DNA of 64,000 nucleotides from Cristatella mucedo (taxonomy: Eukaryota; Bryozoa; Phylactolaemata; Cristatellidae). The notes beneath the pieces were generated by a model, which was given only the letters and a program-made list of their open reading frames with translations, searched no databases and was not told the DNA's origin. Each line of letters opens with the position of its first letter. The stretch's first letter is position 1. Both the position numbers and the translations under genes were made by a program. Positions 46,069 through 59,600 of the stretch are shown piece after piece. Where the stretch lies: NCBI GenBank assembly GCA_009760855.2, contig WPIO01000104.1, forward strand, positions 385,501 to 449,500, in the 5' to 3' direction.

Positions 46069-46429
46069 CATATGTTAAATTTACTGGGAGAATCATTGAA
46101 GAGGGCCCCTTCCTACCTCCCTAACAAAAGCAATTTCCCATGAACATCGAGGGATGGAACGAGTAGGACGCAAGACTTAGGTCGGAAAACTCCGTCTGCC
46201 TTTAGGCCAGATACGGCCCTAGCTAGTACTCTAGTGCGGCTTACCACCTGTATTTTATTTATCATTGGATCCAGCCTAATTGAATCCGGCCGTGGTTTTT
46301 CTCCCCTTTATTACTGATGGTTGCAGCTCCAGGACATTATAGCATGTTTAGGGTGGAATAATTTCAGGCATTATATATCGATGTCTCCTGTCTTTTTGAG
46401 GAAATAGCTACCAACTTTGAGCATTTCCT
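46069..46429. other. No gene recognised
   Basis: Unique sequence. Confidence 0.3.
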
Positions 46430-46605
46430 TCGTAGCCCCTGTGTCCCAGCCCCCATGGACAAGGTGCCTTCGCTCCGGAACCGAGTCATTTTTTTCGAGT
46501 CCTGCAGAGGACAATTCCTTATTTTCCGCTGCGAGCGAGGGTTATAATCCCTGAGCCTCTTCTGTCGCAATATAAATGAGGCGGTGGTAGCAAAAGCTAA
46601 CCTTC
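46430..46605 (+). mobile_element. SINE-2 copy, diverged
   Basis: Keeps tttccgctgcgagcgagggt, gagcctcttctgtcgcaata and taaatgaggcggtgg. The B box is altered (ttttttcgagtcctg). Confidence 0.6.
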
Positions 46606-46954
46606 ATCTCTTTAGAGTCTATGCAGTATAACGACACCTTCGCTAGAGGCAGGTTGAGCGAACTAGCTTTACCGCGTATCAAAATTTAAACTCGTAGATT
46701 TTCGCGCTTCGAAAGTTGTGGAAGTCTACACTATCCTTCAAGAAATTCCAGAGAATTCCGGCCCTAAAGCTTTACCTAGCTTCTTAACTGCCAGACAACC
46801 TGCTAACTCTTCATATTTAGCCATCGCCGGTTAGCCCGTTGCCGCCAGCGCTCGCTGAAAGTAGGCATGATAAATGCGAAGCTCAGTCTGCGTGAGAAGA
46901 TGAGTGTCGTCCATGTCCGTGCTCAGTCTCACACTAAGGAATAACGGGACGAAG
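46606..46954. other. No gene recognised
   Basis: Unique sequence before the CT microsatellite. Confidence 0.3.
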
Positions 46955-46955
46955 T

Positions 46956-47003
<48 letters not shown>

Positions 47004-47008
47004 CTCTA
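46955..47008. repeat. (CT)n microsatellite
   Basis: About 54 bp of CT, with one GCT interruption at the end. Confidence 0.95.
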
Positions 47009-47024
47009 AACCTGCAACAAAAAT

Positions 47025-47545
47025 AATAATAATACATTTGATATAGTACCCTCAGAGAACTCAATCTCTTTCTAGGCACTTCACGTTTGCTGCAATGGAA
47101 ACACGATCAAATGTTTAGTGTCAGCAAGATCAATGACAACAAGCGTAACATGGTTAGAGCTGACGTGCACAGGGTTACCTTGCAAGCATGGTTAGTGGCA
47201 GAGAGCACAGTGTCAGCACTCATAAGCACACAACGGACGGATCGCATGGGACCACTAAATGGTGTAAAAAAATAAATGCGTTTTTACTTTCTTTGTAAAT
47301 TTGGTCACGTCAGGAGATGTCGTAACGCAAGTCGGAAGTGAGTTCCAGGCTTTGGGAGCATACAAACTAAAGGCGCGGTCTCTAGAGTATTTGAGATTCG
47401 TACGAGGCTTTAGATAAACAGATTCCGAAAAGCGGGTAGTACGACGCTTAGCCTGATGGGGAGTAGATAGATCTTATAGGTACGCAGGAGCCAAGGAATA
47501 AAGTGACCGAAAAGGTGGGTTGATAAAACCTTGACGTCGATGTGT
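47025..47545 (-). mobile_element. L2-A LINE, 3' part
   Basis: ATT-type tail (plus 47026-47036 aataataataa), 3' UTR and ORF2 C-terminal codons to about 47545, where it is truncated. Confidence 0.8.
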
Positions 47546-48654
47546 ACAAACACGATTGAGTTCACTACACTCACTATCATCACTAAATTCAAAAGACCCT
47601 TACGGCTGTTGCATCCCTCATCGCCACCACTCCGAACCATGTCACGGCGAGCGAGGATAACTCAAAACAAACGTGGCTCCTCTAAAGAAAAATCATTCGT
47701 ACCATGCTTGAAAAAATATGAGAATATATAGTATTGACATTTGCAAAATGGGGATTTATAATAAATAAAGGTAGGTATGCGCATGTTTATAGCCTATACA
47801 TTACGTCAGCACACTGGAAATGACCTTTTTCTTTAGAAGCCATCAAAGGCACCCCAGTATAGCACGAAGTGGAATGAGCCACCAAATTTCCTTTAATATT
47901 CCAGAGCTTGAAAATCCGCGCTTCGCTTAGATATAAATTGGTGGTGTTCCACACCCGAGAGGAGATAGACGCCCACTGAGAGCTAGTGTTTGGCACTGAC
48001 TTGGGATCCTTCATAACTCCAGCAGCGCTTGTTCACTTCAAGAAAATAGTTCTGGGATATAGCGTAGGAATTCGGTTAGCAAGTCAATCCTATCTCCAAA
48101 CAGTCCTGCCATTTCTTGGTACAGTTCAGCTGTGGTCAACGTTACGATGTCTCCTGCAGGCGCTTCCTACAGCAGGAAAGAAGAAACCACGCGGTACGTA
48201 GCCACGCCATGCATAGCTCCCCCGTGCATAACTGCAGAATTATTGAAAAAATCTCGGTGACTCTCGGTAGATTAACAGAAAGTCAAAGGCTGGCCACCCT
48301 GCAATGATTTATGCCATTTCTTCCTTGCAGCAGAGATGGAACTTCGAGCCGGAACGCAAACGGTGCGGCAAACAGTCTGTCGTGCTTCTTTAAAAAAAAA
48401 AAAAAGCAGCCAAGCAAGAGAAGATCGTGACCACTCGGCCGAGTTATCGAGCTCTCATCGACGCCCAAAGTGCAACTGCTTAGGACAACGAACGACAAAG
48501 CCCATAACTGGTAACCATAGCTGGTAACGACCAGCAGTATACGATGTCTTGCGTCTAGTCGCTACTGGTAAAGCGTTCGAAAGCCTGCCTTTGCCCTTTA
48601 GCATCGCCGCGTAGAGACGGCTGCTCCCGTGGTGGCTAGCAGCCGTCTTCAACT
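47546..48654. other. No gene recognised
   Basis: Searched the minus strand for the second exon (helices 3-4) of the PAH locus at 48.8 kb. No R-V..L..H-x-D-L block found. A 14-A run at 48392-48405. Confidence 0.35.
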
Positions 48655-48728
48655 TATAGATATATACATATACATTATATATATATATATATATATAATG
48701 TAATATATATATATATATATATATATAT
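48655..48728. repeat. (TA)n microsatellite
   Basis: Two TA tracts broken by taatgtaa. It lies about 70 bp past the PAH exon donor. Confidence 0.9.
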
Positions 48729-48796
48729 GCGACCTATGCCGTCACGTTGGCAGCTTTCGAACGGTTGACACCTTCGAACGGTTGACACCTGCTCAC

Positions 48797-48949
48797 CTTA
48801 GCATGCGGTCTTCTCGAAGCGCAGTAGAGCTTCAGTAGCTGGATGAATCGCTCGTAGCTACCTGGCCAACCGGACAGGTAGGCCTTGACCTCGGCGACGT
48901 ACGCTCTCGCTTGCTCAGTTGTCGGAGTCAAATCTAAGTTCATATGCAT
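48797..48949 (-). CDS. PAH-domain exon (helices 1-2), partner exon not found
   Basis: 51 codons from ATG 48949: MHMNLDLTPTTEQARAYVAE, VKAYLSGWPGSYERFIQLLK, LYCASRRPHAK, then AAG and gtgagc (phase 0). The A-x-x-Y-V..VK..L..W-P-G-S-Y-x-x-F-I-x-L-L pattern aligns with Sin3 PAH helices 1-2 and with the exons at 34.1 and 58.2 kb. It ends at the same point and in the same phase as both. The ATG follows ttcttcgtag, so it could be either a true start or an internal exon with the AG as acceptor. Without helices 3-4 in reach it is either a partial gene with a long intron or a relic. Confidence 0.6.
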
Positions 48950-48959
48950 CTACGAAGAA

Positions 48960-49925
48960 GACTTGCTTGGTCAAAACGCGAATGCGCACACGGAAGCTGA
49001 GTAGCACTGAGTAGTAAAGGGTGAGCCGCATGTTGACAAAACTGTATAACTGTAAAGCAATAGGCAGCAGAGCACGAGCTATTCGTAGGCACGCTCACGA
49101 CATGCTGGCTGTAAAATGGTATCCAGCACGGTCGGCCATATGCCAGGCTTGTGGGATCAGCCTATTCTGTCGTATGTGTGAGCTCTGTTTCTTATAATAT
49201 TTACAGTTGAACTAATTAGGGAAAATAATGTTTAACTATAATGTAGAGCAATATGACTGCATGGCGTTCAAGCCTAACCCATTGGTTTTCCTATCGATAC
49301 GTAAGGATAAGATTGCCGAAATTTCCCAGTAATGCTTTCCTACTCACGTAATTTTAAAAACCCCACACGAACTGCGTTATTGTTTCCTCTCCACGTTCAC
49401 TGAGTGCAGATATACTTGGATCTTAAGCTCCACGTAATCCAATTTTGCGTCACCCATTTGTCCTACTTACTCTGATGTCCATGAAGCCCCGACGGCGCTG
49501 CCAAATTCCTTCGATTATTTAGCCACGTTCAGAGATGGTCATAAAAATCTGCATCGTGTAAATCCCAGCTTAATATAGCTACTTATACACGTTCATAGTT
49601 TCTATGATCCGCCTCCCTCCGATTCAGCCGCCTCGCTCTGATGCTCATCGCGCTTTCATCTTGGGCCTATTTGTTTGATGATCTTGCGGATTGGAAATGA
49701 GGTCTCATAAAATTCGAGTCATTGATTGATATGGAGCTTAGAAAAACCCTCGGTTATATTTACAGTACAGTAAAAAGTATCATAATAAAACAATAAAAGA
49801 CTGATTCGTGTATATAGTGTACAAAGACGACAAACTGTCCTGGCTTTAAAGGCTGTATGTGAATTTGTAAGTACCAATAGCTCGATTTCAGCAATTGAAC
49901 GCACACCAAGGACTACTCACACAGA
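48960..49925. other. No gene recognised
   Basis: AT-rich unique sequence, possibly upstream of the PAH exon. Nothing else seen. Confidence 0.3.
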
Positions 49926-51545
49926 CAATAATAATAATAATAACGCACTTGATAAAGCTCCCTCAGAGAACTTGATCTCTCTCTAGGCGCTTTACATCTT
50001 TACTCTCTTTGCTGCAAAGTAAAATGCAATTGAATGGTAATTAAAATCATGCTTGAAAAACAAACAAAATGAATAATATGGTTAGGGGTGAGATACACAG
50101 GGTCAGCATGCAAATGCGGTTAGTGGCAGCATGCACAGTCTGAGCACGCATTAGCTCATGAAGGACGAATCACAGGGACCCACTAAATGCTGTCCTAAAT
50201 AGGTGTGTTTTATTAGTCCTTTTTAAATGTGGTCAAGTCAGGGGATGTTGTGATACAAGTCGGGAGGGAGTTCCAGGCTTTGGGCCTGGAAAAAATAAAA
50301 ATACGAGCTAAACGAATGGTCTCCAAAGGATTTGAGGTTTCTACGAGGTATTGGTAAACTCTTGGATTCCAAAAAGCGGGTGGTACGATGCTTGGCCTGA
50401 TGGGGGAGTACATCTGTGAGATAGGCTGGAGCCAAAGAATGAAGTGACCTAAAATTAAGCTAAAAACCTTGAAATCGATCCATTTCTTGACTGGGAGCCA
50501 GTGTAGGTCAGCGAGAAGTGGTGTGATGTGACAACTGCGACTCTCACGACAGACAATCCTAGCTGCTGAGTCTTGCACCAGCTGTAATCGCCTGATTGCA
50601 CATGCCGGTAGGCCAGCAAGCAATGAGTTACAGTAGTCGAGACGGGATGTCACAAATGCATGGACCAACTTAGACGTGATATCCTTATCTAAACAAGCCC
50701 GAATTTTAGCAATATTATGTAGCTGAAAGTAGGAAGATTTGACTGTGGAGCTGATGTGGTCATCTAACGAGAGGTCACTTTGGAACATGGCACCTAGATT
50801 TTGAGCTGATTCAACTGGAGATATGCTGACAGAGCCAGTTTTGAGCGTCAGTCTTTCCAATTTCTGAATCACACTGGGTTTGCCCATAACTAATAAGTTA
50901 TTTTTAGTTTTATCATCGTTTAGTTTTAGAAAATTTGCTGCCATCCATGTGCGGATGTCATCAATACCTGCAGCAAGTGAGTAGAGAGAATTTCAGGTGC
51001 TCGAGGGCTGGGAGGGATCAAAGCAAAGGTACAACTGAGTGTCATCCGCATAGAAGTGAAAGCCTAGATTGTGCTTGGCAATCACATCAGCAAGAGGGAG
51101 AGTATAAATCGTGAAAAGAACCGGAGCTATCAAAATCGGACAAAGCGCGGAGCCCTGAGGTACCCCATATTTCAGAGGTACCTCGGATGATCTTTGTCCA
51201 TTCACGTCAATACTCTGGAGTCTCCCACTGAGATATGATCTGAACCATTGCAGAGCAGTGCCAGTGATGCCCAGGCGAGAGGAGAGGCACTCTAGAAGAA
51301 CTTTGTGATCGATAGTATCAAAGGCTGCCGAAAGATCGAGAAAAACAAGCAGAGACACTCTACCCATGTCTGCATTCCTAAGTAGGTCGTTGTGTACCCT
51401 AAGCAATGCTGACTCTGTGGAGTGATTAGCTCTAAATCCAGACTGGAACTTACTAGCAAGGTTTGAAGTTTCAAGATATGAGTTCAGCTGGTCCGCCACG
51501 ACCCGTTCCAGTGTCTTTGATAGGAACGGTAGAAAGATACGGTGC
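49926..51545 (-). mobile_element. L2-A LINE with RT, best-preserved copy
   Basis: Minus frame 51571-50993 (192 aa, of which the part left of 51545 is element) carries KTLERVVADQLNSYLETSNL, FQSGFRANHSTESALL, LVFLDLSAAFDTIDHKVLLE, GVPQGSALC and [14 protein letters not shown] (YADD codons near 51041-51052). A TGA at 50993-50995 replaces a sense codon seen in the other copies. The next frame, 50944-50213 (243 aa), runs MAANFLKLNDDKTKNNLLVM through the C-terminus, with a short insertion near 50285-50310 and a frame change. The 3' tail ends in ATT units at 49926. Two small lesions separate it from an open RT-to-C-terminus frame. It is 5'-truncated and has no endonuclease domain. Confidence 0.88.
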
Positions 51546-52284
51546 AATGCAGCACAGCGAAGCGCGAGCATCTACAAGACCTGAGCCCTCCGAATCACGG
51601 CTAACGACGGTCGGTTGCAGAACCGATGCACGCGGGTAGATGCAGACATGCGACAGCGCAACACGGTAGCGACGAAGAGCGCCCACATCCATGACAAAAC
51701 GATGCCCACAGCGCGTGGGTGCGTCCACTCGATGGCGACGGACGGTTGCAGGCGTTCAACGGCGGCAGTCTCGAGCAGCAACTCTTGTTAGTTTAAAAGT
51801 CCGGAGCTCTCAACCGGTCAGCTCAAATCCCAAGGCTCCCTACTTCTGGATCCCACGTGACTGCCGGTGCTTCCATGCTGTGGCTGCCTCGCTGCCTCAC
51901 TGCCATAGCTTACGACGTAACCAGTCTCCAATCACTATAGTTTACGATCCGCGAATAACGAATATCAATCACGGTCTGGGTACTGTTTAGCCAGCCGCCG
52001 TGCCAACCTATCGAAAGCACTATTCAGGCTTCATTTCCCGTTTATACATCGGCACGAAATAGCTTGCCATTAGAAGCCACTCGTAACTATTTGAGAGAAA
52101 ACCGCTCGTCGCAGCTAATATGGCATCTATTTTTTTATAAAGCAATGTCAACTCTGCTATGGGCACAATACTCAAAGCAGGCTGCTCAACATGGTCGCCA
52201 GCGTATGTTTATATTTACGCTACATGAACACACGCTTTTATTTATATTTTCCATTTATAGTTTCTTTATCATATCTAAATACTC
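51546..52284. other. No gene recognised
   Basis: Bases 51546-51800 are GC-rich with open frames on both strands and no motif. The remainder is AT-rich. Confidence 0.3.
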
Positions 52285-52390
52285 AACCCTAAGCCCTAAG
52301 CCCTAAGACCTAAAATCTAAAGTAAAAAATTGAAACCAAAAATAAACACGAAATCTAACCAGTAAGCCATAAGCCGTAAGCCCAAAAACA
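52285..52390. repeat. Degenerate CCCTAAG repeat, telomere-like
   Basis: ccctaagccctaagcccta is followed by diverging variants (agacctaaaatctaaag, then taagccataagccgtaagcc). The unit is 7 bp in the clean part. Confidence 0.75.
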
Positions 52391-52477
52391 TACAGCCACG
52401 AAATACTAAACTCAAAATCCCAAGTCCTAAGCTAAAATGATAACTAAAAGCGAGGCTACAGTTAGCGCACGTTTATA

Positions 52478-52590
52478 TTTACCACCGCCACTTGCAGTGG
52501 TCAATAAGAGATCGACCACTGCAGGACTCGAACCCACGACCAGTGTCGTGAAGTGTGAGTACCTGAGCTAAGCATATACCCCTGGGCTAA
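52478..52590 (-). mobile_element. SINE-2 fragment
   Basis: Reverse orientation: taccaccgccacttgcagtg body, B box complement aggactcgaacccacgacca. Truncated. Confidence 0.65.
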
Positions 52591-52595
52591 GACAC

Positions 52596-52662
52596 GGGTG
52601 TTTGTGCAACGCGCCTGGATAGAGATTCTGTTTTCTTAGGGTGCTATACAAATGAATTAAGT
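52596..52662 (+). mobile_element. SINE-1 tail fragment
   Basis: Only gcgcctggatagagattctg then ttcttagggtgctatacaaa. Confidence 0.65.
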
Positions 52663-52689
52663 TTTCTTATTTATTCCAATGGAAATAAT

Positions 52690-53240
52690 CAACGCCACTT
52701 CTCGCCGACCTGTAATGGCTCCCAGTCAAGCAACGCATCGACTTCACGGTTTTGTCACTCACGTTTAGGTCCCTTCATTCTTTGGCTCCAGCCTACTTAT
52801 CAGGTCTACTCCCCCACCAGGCTAAGTATCGTACCACCCGCTTTTCGGAATCTAACTGTTTACCTATACTTCGTACAAACCTCAAATCCTTTGGAGACCG
52901 TGCCTTTAGTTTGTATGCTCCCAAACCCCGAAACTCACTCCCGACTTGCATCTGGACATCTCCTGACTTGACCACATTTAAAAAGAAACTAAAAACGCAT
53001 CTATTTATGACAGCATTAAATGGATCCCTGCGATTCGTCCTTTATGTCGTTATGCGTGCTGACACTCTGCATGAGGCTACTAACCATACTTGAATGCTCT
53101 CCCTAACTATATTGCTCTTGTTGTTTATTGAGCATGCTACCACTAACCATGCGATCGTGCATACTTTTCAGCAGTTGTAAAGCACCTAGAAAAAGATTTA
53201 TTCTCCGAGGGCGCTTTATCAAATGTATTATTATTATCTT
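52690..53240 (+). mobile_element. L2-A LINE, ORF2 C-terminus and 3' end
   Basis: Frame 52752-53093 (LTFRSLHSLAPAYLSGLLPH, KSFGDRAFSLYAPKPRNSLP, TTFKKKLKTHLFMTALNGSL). Then the 3' UTR with internal deletions, and the ATT tail at 53224. Confidence 0.8.
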
Positions 53241-54014
53241 TATTAGGAAAAGTGCACTTGCTGCTATAGCGGTACTCTTTAGTACTGCTACACCGCATTT
53301 GTCACAATAGTCCGCTTTTGGGAAGCTACTGTAATATTACGCTTTAGTGCTACTACAGCTGTACGTTTTAGAGCTGCTATATTGATGCGCATTAGCACGG
53401 CAACATGGTACGCTAAATACGCATTGGGAAAACCAATGCAAACCTGGCGCAGCACCAGATGGCGAGGTTCGAGTTCGTCACGCTTAAAGCTCTTGCAAAA
53501 CTCGTGAAAACCGAGCCTGCCTTTTAGAACAAAACGACGGTTGCTTTCAATCAATGCTCTGTATCTGACTTCAGAGGCTCACTGGCAAAGGCTGCTTCAC
53601 ATTGGTCTCCATCATTCGGTGTCATTCTTTGTCATTCATCATTCGGAGTCCCGCTGCTGGCTTTACAAGAACATGGGTGCCGCCTAGCTTCGACTTTGAG
53701 GTATGCTCGTCGGTCGGCTAGCGATCAAGCACCGGTCACTCAAGAAAAAACCACTGACTCTCTGCGCAATCTATTCTGATGCATCCGCACCATTGCCAGC
53801 AGGCCGCTATGCATTCTTGGAACAATTCGCTAGATCTTCGGGTGTTTGCGTGGGTATAACGGCAGTGAACAACCATTTTGCATCTGGAGCTGCAGTTCCA
53901 GCAGCTGCGAATAGGTTTTTCAGTGGCAGTTACGGGTGCCTGAAAAAAACCTCAATAATGGCCACGCTTTTGCTAAAAGAGTATGTGTATAAGAAAGAGT
54001 ATTCCGCAACGTGC
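53241..54014. other. Unassigned; plus open frame leading into LINE-B
   Basis: A plus frame starting at 53703 is open into the LINE-B copy at 54015, so its N-terminal 100 codons are probably chance or element 5' sequence. No known motif. Confidence 0.3.
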
Positions 54015-54505
54015 TCGAGTAGAATCCCTACGCTGACCCACAATGCCCGCCACGGCTTGGCTCCTTCGTACCTAGCTGAACTGCTGCACCAGTTTCAGCC
54101 ACCTCGGGCCCTCAGGTCCTGTACGGACAATAAATTAGCGGTTCTATTCCTACACTTAAAGGCCGTTGGCGACAGAGGTTTTAGCTCTGCAGGTCCTAGA
54201 CTGTGGAACTCGCTTCCACAAGTCTTATGCAACGACAACCACTCTTCTGCTGCCGATTATGGCTCATCCATTTCAGGGGTCCTGAGCTGCTACTTCCATG
54301 CTACTCACTACCTCAACTGCTCTCCTGACTCTGCTACGCTTCCCACTTTCTCTTTGTAGCGTGAGATGAAGTCTGTTGGCTACCGAACGCATACCGAAAG
54401 CCGCTTAGGCTGTGAGTTCGCAATACAGAATTCTCCTGCGTAACACATACATAGTCTGTGTGGCTTTGTGGAGTTGCAGACGGAGATACAATACATTCAC
54501 GCGTA
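54015..54505 (+). mobile_element. LINE-B copy
   Basis: C-terminal codons LTHNARHGLAPSYLAELLHQ, FQPPRALRSC, VGDRGFSSAGPRLWNSLPQV in one frame to a stop at 54357-54359. The 3' UTR ends gcagacggagatacaataca. The tail is short (one or two units). Confidence 0.8.
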
Positions 54506-55305
54506 GAATCAATGTTCTCTCCGTCTAGCCGACGGTTTAGTGACCCTGACCGTGGCGGGGACCCTGACATTGGTGACTGCGACTCGGTCACCACGTGACA
54601 TGGCGGTGCCTACCGTCCTAGCGGTGCGACTTTCTTCCTGCCCTAAAGTGCACTTTCTACTCTAGTCGCTGCTGAGGCATTTGCGGCTCAGAGCCTTCGA
54701 GCAATGAAAGTGCAGTCGATTCCGCTCATAAAAATACGCTCGGGTCGGCAAATAGGCATTCTTATATGCGAAGTATTCCTATATGCGAAGTGAGACTAGT
54801 ATTACAAAAACATCTGGGACACAGAACTGCTATTCTTACCAGCAGAGTATTCCTATATCCGATATTCTATACATGGACTCGACTGCATTCGCTCAGTTCT
54901 CAGCCCTCAGTCCTCCATTTAGGCGTGCTCTAAATCTCACAGCTTAAGAAGCGAGTACAGTAAGGTTATGCCAACGAGGGAAGGGGTGACGTGCAACCAA
55001 GACAAAGCAAAAACCACACCTGCGATAAAGCAGGGGAAAACATACCGCCGTCGTATTGTAATTGTATCTTCTTTCTTCTCTTCTCTTCGATTAATTTGTC
55101 TCTAATCTTTAATTAACTCGCTCTATCAAATGCGAATTGGCTCTCACTCGTCGTGAAATATCTTTCCTTCGCATCTAGCCGAGCAGCTCACAGCAGCCTG
55201 CGGTCTCTCTACACTGACTCGTAGTTCCGTCACGGAACACAACGCTGCGCCATCTTGACGCCGTTTGACGGAAGCGAGCCATCTTGCCACGTTACGCAAG
55301 TGTGC
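54506..55305. other. No gene recognised
   Basis: Contains repeated gaccctgac motifs and a CACGTG near 54591. Repeated tcctatatgcgaagt / gtattcctatatccga occur at 54755-54860. No coding signal. Confidence 0.3.
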
Positions 55306-55450
55306 CATCCGGTTTGGTCCAGCAGTTAAGGTGCTCGCCCCGACCAAGGTCTGGCTGAGGTCGTGGGCTCGAGCCGTGAGGCAAATGTGCAGCGCCTTAA
55401 TAGAGATTGAGTTCTCTTGGGGCGCTATACAAATGAATTTTTCTATTTAT
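55306..55450 (+). mobile_element. SINE-1 copy, well preserved
   Basis: Head gtttggtccagcagttaagg, ctgaggtcgtgggctcgagc, then gcgccttaatagagattgag and tctcttggggcgctatacaa. Good for a consensus. Confidence 0.85.
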
Positions 55451-56938
55451 TTACACTTATATCTTGCGGCGTGACAAACTTTCTAGCTTACATTAGTAGA
55501 GATATTCAACGCCGCATGTCTCAGCGAACGCCCTTCTTGTTAATGCCGCGAGAGTTTATCGACGGATTATGGCAATTAGGAACTGCATGTAAACATACTT
55601 GACCTATGATTTAGATGTATTATGAGCACAGCTGGAGAAATTATTGATCTGGCGATGCCATTTCTTTCTGGAAAGCCGTTGCCCCTGCACGCTGCTTGTA
55701 CAGAGGGCAGAAAATGACGTTACCAGAAAGCGCGCGAGAAGTATTTCTGAGGTCTGAGCAGTGCCGGTATACTGCACTCTCCCACTGTCCGCACTTGCGT
55801 GCACGGGAGACGCTTCTACAGTTTGAAGAAATCCAGAACCAGTCGTCGCGCGCGATGGCTTGGTTTCCGGCGCCTGCATAATGCGTCTTGCTGCAGTGTG
55901 CCGGGCGCAGCTCCTGAGTCTCGCGAACTTTTAGCGTTCAGCATGACTAAACAGAATAATTTCAGTTTTCGTATCGGTGTCACTCGACACCATAGAAAAT
56001 TACTGTCCGTTATCCGTTATCATGACGTGTTTCTGTTGCTGCCAACAGACAGAAGGCCGGAACAGTCGCGATGACTGGAAGTCTACTTTCACCGGAAACG
56101 AGGAAGCGACGCCTCCACGCCATGTCCACCGGACGAGACGCCACCGCCGTTATGGCACCCGTTGTTCTTTGCCTTCCTGTCGGGCACGCTCTCAGTTTCG
56201 CTAGCGCAGAAAAAATTTAAAGGAACGCCGGGATTCAAAAATATTCAAAATGCTCTTTAATTTATTTTCACGCAGATGAGAAAGCGCGATGCTCCGTCTG
56301 CGTAGAATGGTTTGGAAAGTTGTTGCTACACTTCCACTAGTGGAAAATGTTAAGCGCTAAGACCGGTGCGACCTAACAGTAGTGGAGAAAAGCAAAGTCG
56401 CAAAAGTCAGCTGACTGCTGATTCGTGACAAAATTCATGACAAAACTATTCGTGACAAAACCGAAGTCAGAACAAATGCTAGAGCGCAAAGATGTTGAGA
56501 GTGTAAACGTTCTTGCGGAGGATTACCGCCAACCGCCGCGGCGACTCGTGCGACCTCTGCTCTCGGACGTTGCGGGTGGAAACGGCGGCGGAAGCAGCGC
56601 ACGAGCCGCACGCAGTAATGGCCGCGAGCGCAGCTAGGCGACGCCTCGGCTCGGTCTCAGCCAATAGGCAAAATGGCACTCGCGCCAGGCGTTTGGGCGC
56701 TAGTCATGCGAGGCTCGCCGCTACTCGAGCCGTAGCAGCCGCAGCTCTTCTGTCGCGGCGGATGACGCAGGCATTCAACTTGGCCCACCTTTACCTTTTC
56801 CTACGACGGGCATTCGCCGACGGCCACTTCATGCACAGTCAACCCTCTGGCTAGCGCGGCAGCAGCTGCAGCAGCTTATAAGCGAGCGGGCCGCTTCCGC
56901 TCGTCACTCGTCACGTCCTCGAGACCGTTGCCTCCTCG
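55451..56938. other. Unassigned, CpG-rich toward the right
   Basis: From about 56480 the region becomes GC/CpG-rich and leads into the PAH locus. Overlapping open frames on both strands (56425-56854) have no motif. A TATA-like cttataagcg lies on the plus strand near 56875. The 3' UTR of the minus-strand PAH gene should lie here. Confidence 0.35.
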
Positions 56939-58292
<1,354 letters not shown>

Positions 58293-58914
58293 CTACAAGC
58301 CGACCCGAGCAGGCGCACCGCGATGAAGGAACGGTCGAAGCAGCGGGAGAGACTCCGTTCGTCCACGCATGACGATGGGCCTCCTCACCAACTCATCTTA
58401 TTAATGTCATCGAACCACCGGCCACCATGGTTGCTGCGCTATGCTGAAAACAAAAACAGCTAGGCCAGCCGCAGGCAGTGTATGTGGTTTTTTTCACACT
58501 ATTGAATTCATTTCGCTGCACCTACACGCCAAAATTAAATCTGCCAGTGCGATCTACTCGAATTCTTTTTCAATCCAGCCCAATTTCGTGCATGTCGCAT
58601 CTGCTCATCAGCGTTTGGCCATCAGTTTGTTTGTACGGGCTTGTTTTATTGATTTAATCACGTCCGTCGTTAAAACCTCAATGCTGTATGTTCATTGTCC
58701 TCGTCAGATTGATGCAATAGATTGGCAACGAGTGACGACAGCATCAATAAAAAATAGCTTTAAAATATAATGATAGCTTGAATCGCTATAAGAACTGGAT
58801 ATTGATCGTTCTACCGTTATGGCACTTCGGACCTCTTGATAGCAAAGCCACCGCAGCGGAACACGGCAGCAGACGTTGGAAGCCCTTCAAGCTGTCCAGA
58901 GGCACTGCAATGCC
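58293..58914. other. Upstream of PAH gene, no other gene recognised
   Basis: The first 150 bp is GC-rich and may be the 5' UTR or promoter. The rest is AT-rich. Confidence 0.3.
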
Positions 58915-59600
58915 AATAATAATAAGAATAATAATAATACATGTGTCATATAGCATCCCCATCAGAGAACTCAATCTCTTTCTAGGCGCTTTAGAATTGC
59001 TGCAAAGAAAGCGAGATCAAATGTTTTGTGGTAGCAGGATCAATAAACTACCAGAATAGCCAAATTATAGGTGACATGCACAGGATCAGCATGCAAGTAT
59101 GGTTAGTGGCAACGTGCACAGTGTCAGCACACATATGCACGTAAAGGTCGAATCACACGGATCCACTAAATGCTGACATAAATATATGCGTTTTTAGTTT
59201 CTTTTAAATGTGGTCAAGTCAGGGGATGTCGTGACGCAAGTCGAAGTGAGTTCCAGCCTTTGGGAGCATACTAAGTAAAGGCACGGTCTCTAGAGGATTT
59301 GAGATTCGTACGAGGTATAGATAAACAGATTCCGAAAAGCGAGTGGTACGATGCTTAGCCTGGTGGGGGAGTAGATCTTATAGGTAGGCTGGAGCCAAAT
59401 AATGAAGAAACCTAAAAAGTGGGTGATGAAACCTTGAAGTCAATGCATTGCTTGACTGCGAGCTAGTGCAGGTCTGCGAGAAGTGGTGTGAGATGTGGCA
59501 ACTGAGACGCTCACGACGGACAAGCTTCCCTGCCGACTTTTGCGCCAGCTGTAAGCGCCTGATTGCACAGGCCGATAGACCAGCAATGCTTCGCAACTGG
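58915..59600 (-). mobile_element. L2-A LINE, 3' part
   Basis: ATT tail at the left (plus 58916-58940), 3' UTR and ORF2 C-terminus to about 59595 (minus codons AGLSACAIRRLQLAQKSA). Truncated. Confidence 0.8.

Noticed and set aside
53703-54014. Start of the 218-codon plus frame as a novel gene fused to LINE-B
   Set aside because: The second half is the LINE-B C-terminus; the first half shows no motif and may be chance or element sequence.
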